8,115 nt of DNA. Origin: Myxococcales bacterium (GTDB taxonomy: Bacteria > Myxococcota_A > Polyangia > Polyangiales > JADJMO01). The notes under the pieces were generated by a model. It did no database searches and was not told the origin of the DNA. It worked only from the letters and a program-made list of their open reading frames with translations. A program made the position numbers and the translations under genes. The stretch is taken from NCBI GenBank assembly GCA_021783935.1, contig JAJXTK010000275.1:1-8115 (forward strand), written 5' to 3'. Below are positions 1 through 6,322 of this stretch, one piece after another. Every line of letters starts with the position of its first letter. Within the stretch, counting starts at the first letter, position 1.

Positions 1-98
1 TCCGCCGCGCACGCCCCCATCGCCCCCGCGATCTCGATCGCCGCCACGCACTCGACCGCCTCGCCGCGGGCGATCGCGTACACGCGCGCCTTGTCTCG
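1..98 (-). pseudogene. four-helix bundle (S23/IVP-like) protein fragment, runs off left edge
   Basis: Read on the minus strand from about 98 towards 1, the frame gives ARDKARVYAIARGEAVEC followed by a VAAIEIAGAMGACA-like stretch. This has the pattern of helices 3 and 4 of small four-helix bundle proteins (23S rRNA intervening-sequence protein family): an RDKxRxY lead-in, then a (A/S)RGxAxEC segment and an alanine-rich helix ending near a glycine. The family is usually about 110-130 residues, so about a quarter is visible and the rest should lie left of the window. The expected upstream part, helix 1, helix 2 and the connecting glycine-rich turn, is missing: beyond about 98 the sequence instead encodes a reverse transcriptase piece on the opposite strand. 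The in-frame ATG at 134-132 lies inside that piece and is probably accidental. The function of the family is poorly known. Identification rests on about 32 residues, so it is moderate. Confidence 0.5.
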
Positions 99-101
99 CG
101 C

Positions 102-218
102 TTCTCGCGCGAGGACGACGCGCGTCGCGTCCATGAGGTGCTCCCGAAACGATTCGCGAAGTACGGGCTGACGTTGCACCCAGAGAAGACGAGATTGGTC
201 GCATTTCGGCGGCCGGGT
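102..218 (+). pseudogene. group II intron-type reverse transcriptase, thumb-proximal fragment
   Basis: The plus-strand frame gives FSREDDARRVHEVLPKRF, then AKYGLTLHPEKTRLVAFRRP. This is the segment that directly follows the catalytic YADD box in bacterial group II intron RT/maturases and ends just before the conserved FLGF motif. GLxLHPEKTRLxxF is highly characteristic. Only 39 codons survive. The YADD box, which should lie within about 5 residues upstream, is absent in all three plus frames. Downstream of the FRRP motif the frame reads into unrelated sequence with no FLGF or maturase domain X. It is therefore a relic truncated at both ends. The left end abuts the four-helix bundle fragment. 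The right end lies about 70 bp past the stop codon of the convergent kinase gene. An open frame continues to 1181, but that part is antisense to the kinase. A second RT relic on the same strand lies at 5591-5843. Confidence 0.78.
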
Positions 219-290
219 AGTGAGCCGCATGTACGCGCTCCGCGCGGCGCGCGCCGAAGGGGCGTGACGGCCGCGGTACCTTCGTGCGCG

Positions 291-1469
291 TCATGCGGTC
301 GGCAGCGCGCGCTTCAGCTCTGCGGCGGACGAAAAGCGCAGCTCCGGCTCCTTGGCGAGCGCGCGGTGCACGAGCGCGTCCCACGCGTCGGGAACGTCGG
401 CGCGCACGAGCCGGAGCGCGGGCACCTCGTCCGTGCATGCGGCGAAGCCGATCGCGATCGGCGAGTCGCCGTGGAACGGGGTGCGACCGACGAGCGCTTC
501 GTGGACGATCATCCCGAGCGCGTAGACGTCGGCGCGCGCGTCGACGGTGCGCCCGCGGATCTGCTCGGGCGCCATGTACTCCGGGGTGCCGAGGATGAGG
601 CTCGTGGCGGTCATCCCCTCGAGGTGCGAGAGCTTCGCGATGCCGAAGTCGATGACCTTCACGTGCGCGCCGCCGCTGGCGTACGAGAGCAGCACGTTCG
701 CGGGCTTGAGGTCGCGGTGGATCACGCCCGCGGTGTGCGCGGCGTCGAGCGCGTCGCAGAGCTGCCCGGCGATCGTGCGCACCTCCTCGAGCGGGAGCGG
801 GCCGCGGCGCTTGATGCGGTCGGCGAGGCTCTCGCCTTCCACGTACTCCATCGACAGGAACAAGAGCCCCGCCTCCTCGCCGAGATCGTGCAGGCGCACG
901 ACGTTCGGGTGGAGCACGCGGCGCGCGGCGCTGACCTCTCGCTTGAAGCGCTCGACGATGCTCGGGTCGGCGAGCAGCACGTCGCGGATCACCTTCACCG
1001 CGACCGGCTCGCCGAGCTTCTCGTCGCGCGCGAGCCACACCGAGCCCATTCCGCCCTCGCCCAGCCGTCGCTCGAGCACGAATCGCTGCGCGAGGCGGTG
1101 CCCGACGGCGAGGCCGCCCGCGTGCCCCGGCGGCGGCGTCGAAGGGTGCGTCTTGGCGATCGCGAGATCCTCGAGCGGTGACGACGGCGCGCGCAGCTGG
1201 CGCGAGGCGAGGCGACTGAGCTTCGCGTTGAGCTCGTAGTCGACGCTGCAGACGATCGTCTCGAGGGTGCGGAGGCGCTCCTCGAGGCGCTTGCGCTCGT
1301 CGTTCGGAACGATCTCGGCGGTCACCGCGGCGGGCAGCGCGCGCGGCGGCACGCCGCGGGCCCCGATCCCGCGCAGCCGCTGCTCGTGCCACAGCTTGAG
1401 CCAGCGAGGCCCGAGCACCCACGCGGTGATCGAGGCGAAGACGATCAGCGGAACGAGGACACCGGTCAT
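291..1469 (-). CDS. membrane-anchored Ser/Thr protein kinase with PspB-like N-terminus
   Basis: A 392-residue protein. Residues 3-20 form one hydrophobic helix followed by a basic stretch (PRWLKLWHEQRLR), so the kinase should be cytoplasmic. Residues 55-92 form a charged amphipathic segment with RLEERLRTLETIV. Helix plus LExIV-type coiled coil resembles the phage-shock protein PspB. Residues 130-385 are a complete Hanks-type kinase: glycine loop GEGGMGSV at 137-144, Lys159 in VAVKV, Glu178, HRDLKPAN at 251-258 with catalytic Asp253, DFG at 274-276, GTPEYMAPE at 294-302 and DVYALG at 314-319. Thr287, Thr289, Ser290 and Thr295 in the activation segment could be phosphorylated. No C-terminal sensor follows; the protein ends soon after the kinase fold. 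The start is the ATG at 1469, 11 bp after the stop of the upstream kinase-ATPase gene. No strong Shine-Dalgarno is visible, suggesting translational coupling. An open frame extends to 1658, but that part overlaps the upstream gene. The substrate cannot be inferred. Confidence 0.93.
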   Translation of the reverse strand: MTGVLVPLIVFASITAWVLGPRWLKLWHEQRLRGIGARGVPPRALPAAVTAEIVPNDERKRLEERLRTLETIVCSVDYELNAKLSRLASRQLRAPSSPLEDLAIAKTHPSTPPPGHAGGLAVGHRLAQRFVLERRLGEGGMGSVWLARDEKLGEPVAVKVIRDVLLADPSIVERFKREVSAARRVLHPNVVRLHDLGEEAGLLFLSMEYVEGESLADRIKRRGPLPLEEVRTIAGQLCDALDAAHTAGVIHRDLKPANVLLSYASGGAHVKVIDFGIAKLSHLEGMTATSLILGTPEYMAPEQIRGRTVDARADVYALGMIVHEALVGRTPFHGDSPIAIGFAACTDEVPALRLVRADVPDAWDALVHRALAKEPELRFSSAAELKRALPTA

Positions 1470-1480
1470 CGCCGGCGAGT

Positions 1481-4400
1481 CTACAGGCGAAGCGCCGCGG
1501 GGAGGCTTCCAGATGCACCCTCGCCCGTCCCGCCGACGATCGGCGCGACGACCCGGGCGAACGCGATGGGCGCGACGATCCCGAGCGCGGCGAGCTCGTC
1601 GTGCGCGCCCCGCACCGCGTTCGCATCGCCGCGGAGCGTCGCTGCGCGGAGGCGACAAGCGGCAGCGTGCGCGCGCATCGACGCTCGGTCGAGCGCGTCG
1701 GCGGCGCGATCGAAGAGGTCGGCCGCCGGCGCAGGCGCGCCTTCGATCGCCGCGGCGCCTGCCTCCAGCGCCTGAGCGAGCGCGTTCGCGAACGGACGTC
1801 CGAGTCGGCGCAGGGCTCTGGTATCGGCGCGGACCTCGCGCAGCACGCCGGGGTCAGCGCCCTTCGCGGCGAGCGCGACGCGCGCGAGACCGCGAAGGTA
1901 CGCGCCGAACGCCCGGATCAGCTCGACGCGGAGCAGGAAGGCGCGCCGCAGGCGCGGCCACGCGCGCTCGAGGCATGCCAGCGCCTTCGCGGGGTCGTCG
2001 CAGTAGAGCGCGACGCTCGCCGTCGCCTGGGCCTCGTACCAGTGCTGCACCCGCGTCGTGACCATGGACCAGTCGCGCATCGCAGCCGTGACGTTCTCGG
2101 TGACGCGATCGGGCTCGCCTTGGGCCAGCCACCAGAGCGAGGACTCGGCGATGCGAAGGTTGGTCGCCAGGTACAGATCGCCGCGTTCCGTCGCCTCGCG
2201 CAGCCGCGCGGGGAGCGTGGCCGACATCGCCCGAAAGTCGCCGGTCATCGCTAGCGCGCAATGGCAAATGAAGGTCGCGTTGTCGAACTCCCACCGCGTT
2301 CCGGTGGGCAGCTCGGCGAACACGCTGATCGAGTCCGCCATCGAATCGCGCGACCGCACCCAGTCGCCGATGAACCACGCCACACCGCCGCGTCCGATCT
2401 CGACGAACGCGTTCGCACTCGCCTGCGGGCTCTGCTTCGCAGCCTCGGCCGCTGCGGCCAGTGCCCGACGCGCTCCGCGCGTGTCGCCCTGCGACGCCCG
2501 GAAGATCGCGTCCACCGTCAGCCCGCGACAGACGCGCCATGGCTCGCCGAGCGCGAGTGCGAGCCCGACGTACCGCGCTTGGATGTGCGCGGCGCGGATG
2601 TTGTCCGCGACCCCGAGGCCGACGGAGACCGACCAACACGCGTCGATGCGGGTCAGCTCCCTGGGCGACAGCGAGGACGCGGGCGTGGGGACGTAGCGCA
2701 GCCCCCGCGCCCAGAGCACGAGGCGCCAGAAGAGGAGGCCGACCAACGCCGCCCTCGGCGAGGGCGCGATCCTCAGCCCGAATTGCAGCAGAATCTCCGA
2801 CATCTCGGCGACGCCCCGGTCGACGTGGCCGCCGACGAGGAGCTGCTCGGCGGCGCGGCGCCGAAGCTCGAGGCGCTCGTTCGGTTCCGCCGACCCGGCC
2901 GCGGCCCGAAACGCGTCGGCCGCCGGCACCACTTGTCCCGATTGGGCGAGCGACTCGGCGAGCTTCCGCTGCAGCGAGAGGCGTCGGTCGGGCTCCTCGA
3001 CGTTCTCCTCGAGCGCTCGGGCATAGAGCCGCGCCGCGCGCTCGAAGGCGAACGCTTGGCTCGCGCGATCTCCGGCGATCGCCGCGAACGCAGCGGCCTC
3101 GGCGCGACGACCGGCACCGTCGAAGTGAACCTGCAGGAGCTCCGGATCCGCGTCCCCTCCGGCCCGGAGCGACTGCGCGATTCGAAGATGAAGGGCGGCG
3201 CGCGCGGCGTCCTCGAGCCCGTCGACCAGCGTCTCGCGCACCCGGTCGTGCGATGGCTCGACGATCGTGATCGAGCCCGCGGGACGCGTGCGCAACAAGC
3301 GGGCGGCGCGGAGCGTCGCGATCGCGGACGTGCGGTCGGTCCCCTCGGCGTCGGCGGCGTCGAGGGCGAGCTCCGTCGCGATCGGACGTCCGACGAGGCA
3401 GACGATCGAGAGCAGCCGCTGGGCCGCCTCCGGCATGTCGCGAACTCGCCCGCGGATGACTTCCTGCAACCGGACGCTCTTCGCGGTCTCGTCCGGCGCT
3501 TCGTGCGTGAGCGCCCAGCGGATCAGCTCGCCGAGGAAGAACGCGTTGCCGCCCGACTCGTCCGCGAGCTTGGCGACGATGCCGGAGCGAGGCGGCAGCC
3601 CGAGCTGCGACGCGACCAGCGCGCGGCAATCGACGGTCGAGAGCCGATCGAGCGCGATCTCGCGGATCGGGGCGCGGTCGGTCACCGACGTCCACGCGTT
3701 CATCAGCGCCGAGAAGACGGGGCTCGGGCCGCCGTCGACGCCGCGCTCGGTCATCACGAGCATCAGGGGCGGCGGATCGGGCTCGGCGGTCAGATCCGCG
3801 AGGAGCGAGATGCTGTCCGCGTCGCCCCATTGCAGGTCGTCGAGGAAGACCACGACGGGCGAGCGCATGCACAGTCGCCCGAGCAGCTCGCGGAACGCAT
3901 GAAAGCTGCGTGCACGCTCGCGGCGCGCGTCACCCTCGCGCCGGGGGAGCGGACGGTCCCCCATCGCCTCGACGCGAAGCAGCACCGGGAAGAGGCGCAC
4001 GAGCGCGTCGACCTGGAGCGGCAGCACGGCGCTCGCCGCGTCGCTCGGCATGCGCCTGAGCTCGCGGCTGAGCGCGTCGGCCACGCCGTCGAACGCCTTG
4101 AAGGGGATCGACTCTCGCTCGTAGCACCTGCCTTCGAGCACGACCGCGTCAGGGGCGAGTCTTCGGAGCTCGCCGCTCAGGAAATGGCGTGCCAGCGCCG
4201 TCTTGCCGAGCCCGGAGTCGCCGCGAATCACGACCGCGGCGAGCGCGTCGCGCCGCGTCTGCAGGAGTGCATCGCGCAGCGCTTCGAGCTCGGCGGCGCG
4301 GCCGACGAAGTCGCGTCTCTCGATGCCTCCGAGGGTCGGCAGCGAGGCCGGCCTCACGTGCGTCGTCGCGTCCGTCGTCGCGCCGAGCCGCGCGAGGATC

Positions 4401-5260
4401 TCGTGCTCCTTCGGGCGCGCCTGCGGCTCGCGCTGCAGCAGGGCAGCGCACAGATCGTCCAGCCACGAGGGCGCGTCTGGCCCGGCGAGGGCAGAGACGC
4501 GCGGCGCATCGAGGTGCTGCTTGTCGGTGATGATCTGCATCGGTGCGCCGCTGAATGGGGTCGCCCCGGTCAACGCCTCGAACAGCATCACGCCGAAGGC
4601 GTACCAGTCCGCGGCCGGCGTGAGCGCCTCCTCGATCGCCTGCTCGGGTGCCATGTAGACTGGCGTTCCTGCGCTCGCCTGCGTGAGCGCAGCGCCGGCG
4701 TCGGCCGCGATGCCGAAGTCGAGGATGACGACCCGCCCCTCGCGCGAGACGAGCACGTTGCCCGGCTTGATGTCGCGGTGGATCACGCCTTTCGCGTGGA
4801 GCGTCGCGAGGCCCTCGGCGAGCTGCCGAAACACCGACCCAACCTGATCGAGGGGCGGCAAGCGTGCCGGGCTCGCGGGCGGCGTCGCGGGTCCGTGGTG
4901 CGACGCGCTGTCTCGAAGCGCGCGCTCGGTCGGGGCCAGCGCTTGCGAGCCGAGGTCCTCCGGCCGCAAGAACCGGATCAGGTCGACACCGTCGACGAGC
5001 TCCATCGTGAAGAACCAGTCGTCGCCCTCCGAGACGAGCTCGAACATGCGCACCAGGTTCGGGTGCGCGAGATCGGCGAGCGCTCGAAACTCGCGCTTGA
5101 GCCGGTAGAGCGCGCCGCTGTCGCCGCCGTGCAACGCTTTGAGCGCGAGCCGCGAGCCGGACGAGCGGTCGATGGCCTCGTACACCACGCCGAATCCGCC
5201 GACGCCGAGCGTGCGCACGCGTTCGAAGCGCGGTGTGGTCCCGGCGTCCGCCCCTCCCAT
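1481..5260 (-). CDS. Ser/Thr protein kinase fused to STAND-type AAA ATPase and helical repeats
   Basis: A 1259-residue cytoplasmic signalling protein of the kinase-ATPase-repeat type common in myxobacteria (PknK-like layout). Kinase, residues 12-295: glycine loop GVGGFGVV (19-26), Lys41, Glu57, HRDIKPGN (161-168, catalytic Asp163), DFG (181-183), APE (204-206). All catalytic residues are present. A proline-rich insert of about 35 residues (101-135) precedes helix E. ATPase, about 316-500: FVGRAAEL entry motif, Walker A GDSGLGKT (347-354), Walker B VVVFLDDLQW (469-478). The GGNAFFLGEL motif (570-579) and SHDRVRETL (670-678) are typical of STAND/AAA_16 regulators. From about 690 to 1240 the sequence is helical and alanine-rich, TPR-like at 732-753. 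No DNA-binding or histidine kinase domain follows. The start is the ATG at 5260, just before the fold; a GTG at 5266 is possible. The frame is open to 5428, but that part belongs to a dehydrogenase relic. First gene of a pair with the downstream kinase. Confidence 0.95.
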   Translation of the reverse strand: MGGADAGTTPRFERVRTLGVGGFGVVYEAIDRSSGSRLALKALHGGDSGALYRLKREFRALADLAHPNLVRMFELVSEGDDWFFTMELVDGVDLIRFLRPEDLGSQALAPTERALRDSASHHGPATPPASPARLPPLDQVGSVFRQLAEGLATLHAKGVIHRDIKPGNVLVSREGRVVILDFGIAADAGAALTQASAGTPVYMAPEQAIEEALTPAADWYAFGVMLFEALTGATPFSGAPMQIITDKQHLDAPRVSALAGPDAPSWLDDLCAALLQREPQARPKEHEILARLGATTDATTHVRPASLPTLGGIERRDFVGRAAELEALRDALLQTRRDALAAVVIRGDSGLGKTALARHFLSGELRRLAPDAVVLEGRCYERESIPFKAFDGVADALSRELRRMPSDAASAVLPLQVDALVRLFPVLLRVEAMGDRPLPRREGDARRERARSFHAFRELLGRLCMRSPVVVFLDDLQWGDADSISLLADLTAEPDPPPLMLVMTERGVDGGPSPVFSALMNAWTSVTDRAPIREIALDRLSTVDCRALVASQLGLPPRSGIVAKLADESGGNAFFLGELIRWALTHEAPDETAKSVRLQEVIRGRVRDMPEAAQRLLSIVCLVGRPIATELALDAADAEGTDRTSAIATLRAARLLRTRPAGSITIVEPSHDRVRETLVDGLEDAARAALHLRIAQSLRAGGDADPELLQVHFDGAGRRAEAAAFAAIAGDRASQAFAFERAARLYARALEENVEEPDRRLSLQRKLAESLAQSGQVVPAADAFRAAAGSAEPNERLELRRRAAEQLLVGGHVDRGVAEMSEILLQFGLRIAPSPRAALVGLLFWRLVLWARGLRYVPTPASSLSPRELTRIDACWSVSVGLGVADNIRAAHIQARYVGLALALGEPWRVCRGLTVDAIFRASQGDTRGARRALAAAAEAAKQSPQASANAFVEIGRGGVAWFIGDWVRSRDSMADSISVFAELPTGTRWEFDNATFICHCALAMTGDFRAMSATLPARLREATERGDLYLATNLRIAESSLWWLAQGEPDRVTENVTAAMRDWSMVTTRVQHWYEAQATASVALYCDDPAKALACLERAWPRLRRAFLLRVELIRAFGAYLRGLARVALAAKGADPGVLREVRADTRALRRLGRPFANALAQALEAGAAAIEGAPAPAADLFDRAADALDRASMRAHAAACRLRAATLRGDANAVRGAHDELAALGIVAPIAFARVVAPIVGGTGEGASGSLPAALRL

Positions 5261-5339
5261 TCGCACCCACGTTACCAGGCCACGAGCGCAATTCCTTTGC
5301 GACCGTCGCCGCGGTCGGCCAGCGTCGACCGGCCGGAAT

Positions 5340-5377
5340 GTCATCCCCGTCATCCGGAGGGGCGCACCTCGCTGCGC
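5340..5377. repeat. GTCATCC tandem pair followed by CCTCGCTGCGC arm
   Basis: GTCATCC occurs at 5340-5346 and again at 5349-5355 (period 9), followed at 5367-5377 by CCTCGCTGCGC. Read on the minus strand this is a CGCAGCGAGG arm and then two GGATGAC units. It resembles short dispersed intergenic units of the type CGCAGCGAGG...GGATGAC that I know from many bacterial genomes. The block includes the stop codon and last codons of the dehydrogenase relic, so the resemblance may be partly chance. It lies about 80 bp upstream of the kinase-ATPase start. I see no convincing sigma-70 or sigma-54 promoter in 5261-5349. Confidence 0.3.
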
Positions 5378-5511
5378 AGTCGCTCGCCACGCACCCCCGC
5401 GATCAGGTTGTCGACCGCGATCCGCCATCGCGAGGCGCGTGCGGCGGGTGGCGCTGCCGACGTGCGGCGTGACGACGCAGCCAGAGAGACCCCGCGTCCG
5501 CCGACGTCGAG
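5350..5511 (-). pseudogene. D-2-hydroxyacid dehydrogenase, C-terminal relic
   Basis: On the minus strand one frame reads GCVVTPHVGSATRRTRLAMAD (5479 down to 5420, starting at the cysteine after the glycine) and the next frame reads VDNLIAGVRGERLRSEVRP then a TGA at 5352-5350. Together they match the end of D-isomer-specific 2-hydroxyacid dehydrogenases such as glyoxylate/hydroxypyruvate reductases. TPHxGSAT carries the catalytic His (codon 5464-5462), and the (V)DNLxAxLxGxxL helix closes the protein. The frame change falls at about 5413-5419, where CGCGG stands where CGCGCGG is expected, so it looks like loss of one CG unit. An LDV at 5511-5503, in the second frame, may be the remnant of the usual AALDVFxxEP motif, with codons lost after it. 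The rest of the gene, more than 250 residues, is absent: the sequence upstream (above 5511) belongs to the RT relic. It cannot make an enzyme. Confidence 0.72.
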
Positions 5512-5590
5512 CTGCGTGCTTGCTACGTCATGTCGACGGGACCCGCTGGAGGGAAGGGGGCGCCTCGTCGTGGAATCGCGAGAGGGAAAG

Positions 5591-5843
5591 ATGGCCGAGA
5601 CCCAGAGCTCGACAACCGTCTCTACGAGACTCGAGCGGATAGCGGAACTTGCGAAGGCGAATCCGGCGATGGCGTTCACGACGCTCGCGCACCACCTCGA
5701 CGTCGAGTGGATGCGCGAGGCGTACCGCCGCACGCGGAAGGACGGGGCGGTCGGCGCATGATGCGCTCGAAGTCCTGCAGAGCGCGACGATGCGGATGGC
5801 GGGCGGCACGGTCCTGGAGGTCGACATCTCGAAGTTCGTCGAA
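5591..5843 (+). pseudogene. group II intron-type reverse transcriptase, N-terminal relic with internal deletion
   Basis: The ATG at 5591 follows AGAGGGAAAG, a good ribosome-binding site. The frame reads MAETQSSTTVSTRLERIAEL and on to LAHHLDVEWMREAYRRTRKDGAVG, the hallmark start of bacterial group II intron RT/maturases. A real gene would continue GVDG for about 100 residues to a GFRPGRSAHxALE motif. Here the frame instead stops at 5759-5761, while another frame starting at 5745 reads GRSAHDALEVLQSATMRM, then AGGTVLEVDISKF. That is the first palm segment, with the catalytic Asp at 5823-5825. The intervening section is deleted, and the bases at 5745-5756 are read in both frames. After the VDISKF motif the FFDxLDH continuation breaks off and a cytochrome lipoprotein reading begins at about 5842. 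YADD, thumb, maturase and endonuclease domains are all missing. I did not recognise intron RNA domain V or VI. The start and RBS look recent; the product cannot be active. Confidence 0.85.
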
Positions 5844-6322
5844 TCGACGCTCTGTCGTGCTCGTGATCGCAGCCGCGGCGCTGCTCGGTTCGTGCGGCGG
5901 CCCATCCCAGCCCGCCGCGCCACAGCCAGCGACCGTCGCGTGGGATTCGATGAATCCGGCACAGAAGCTGGCCTACATGAAGACGACCGTGCTGCCACGG
6001 ATGAAGGCGCTCTTCATGGAATACGATCCCCACAGGTATCCAAAGATGGACTGCGTGCCGTGCCACTCGGCGGATCGTGCGCGCGGCTGGAAGATGCCCA
6101 ATCCGGATCTGACGCTCGACCCGCTCTGCAGCAGCCAGCGGTACTTCCGAGACCATCTATGGCTCGGAGGCAGCCGCCGAGACCGCGAGGATGAGCGCGT
6201 TCATGCGCGAGCGCGCGCGGCCCGCGATGGCGGAGCTGATCGGCCGTCCCAGTCACGATTGGGGCTCGCAGAAGGGCTTCGATTGCCTTGGGTGCCGCGC
6301 TCCCGAGCCGCAGCCGAAGTAG
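5842..6322 (+). pseudogene. c-type cytochrome lipoprotein (diheme-type), start lost, frameshifted
   Basis: Frame one reads NRRSVVLVIAAAALLGSC, a lipoprotein signal with lipobox Cys at 5893-5895. Then come WDSMNPAQKLAYMKTTVLPRM, KALFMEYDPHRYPKMDCVPCH (heme motif CVPCH, 6052-6066) and KMPNPDLTLDP. At about 6118-6127 coding moves to the next frame, giving ETARMSAFMRERARPAMAEL, then GRPSHDWGSQKGFDCLGCRAP, stop at 6320-6322. Both halves match a myxobacterial type of periplasmic lipoprotein: YMK..VLP.MK.LF, CxxCH, KMPNP, then FM...V.P.M..L and a second GF.C..CH. The second motif is CLGCR: the heme His codon is CGC (6296-6298), one base from CAC. The expected ATG before the Asn codon at 5842 is replaced by RT sequence; only weak starts remain (GTG 5857, or ATG 5758/5761, which would add an arginine-rich leader). 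Lost start, frameshift and lost ligand together argue for decay. Two assembly errors are a less likely alternative. Confidence 0.8.

Noticed and set aside
219..290. Rho-independent terminator downstream of the kinase pair
   Set aside because: GC-rich inverted sequence (around GCGCGCGCCGCGCGG on the minus strand) is present, but no T-run follows it.
138..1181. 347-residue plus-strand open frame
   Set aside because: Its first 27 codons belong to the RT relic; the remainder is antisense to the smaller kinase and has no independent motif.
1854..3872. 672-residue minus-strand open frame, and a similar one at 4149-5390
   Set aside because: These are other-frame readings of the kinase-ATPase gene with very high arginine content and no domain motifs.
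291..5260. Anti-phage defence system built on the STAND ATPase and kinases
   Set aside because: The ATPase-repeat architecture is typical of myxobacterial signalling kinases; no nuclease, toxin, TIR or other effector domain is present.
5261..5428. N-terminal extension of the kinase-ATPase from ATG 5428
   Set aside because: The added 56 residues come from the frameshifted dehydrogenase tail and the repeat block; the ATG at 5260 lies directly before the kinase fold.
2261..5761. 1166-residue plus-strand open frame
   Set aside because: It is antisense to the kinase-ATPase gene and arginine/glutamate-rich, as expected for a GC-rich shadow frame. Only its last 57 codons (from 5591) are real RT sequence.
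102..5843. Retron, DGR or CRISPR-associated RT system
   Set aside because: The surviving motifs (RRTRKDGAVG, GRSAHDALE, GLTLHPEKTRL) are group II intron-type. There is no retron ncRNA, variable/template repeat pair or CRISPR array, and all pieces are truncated.
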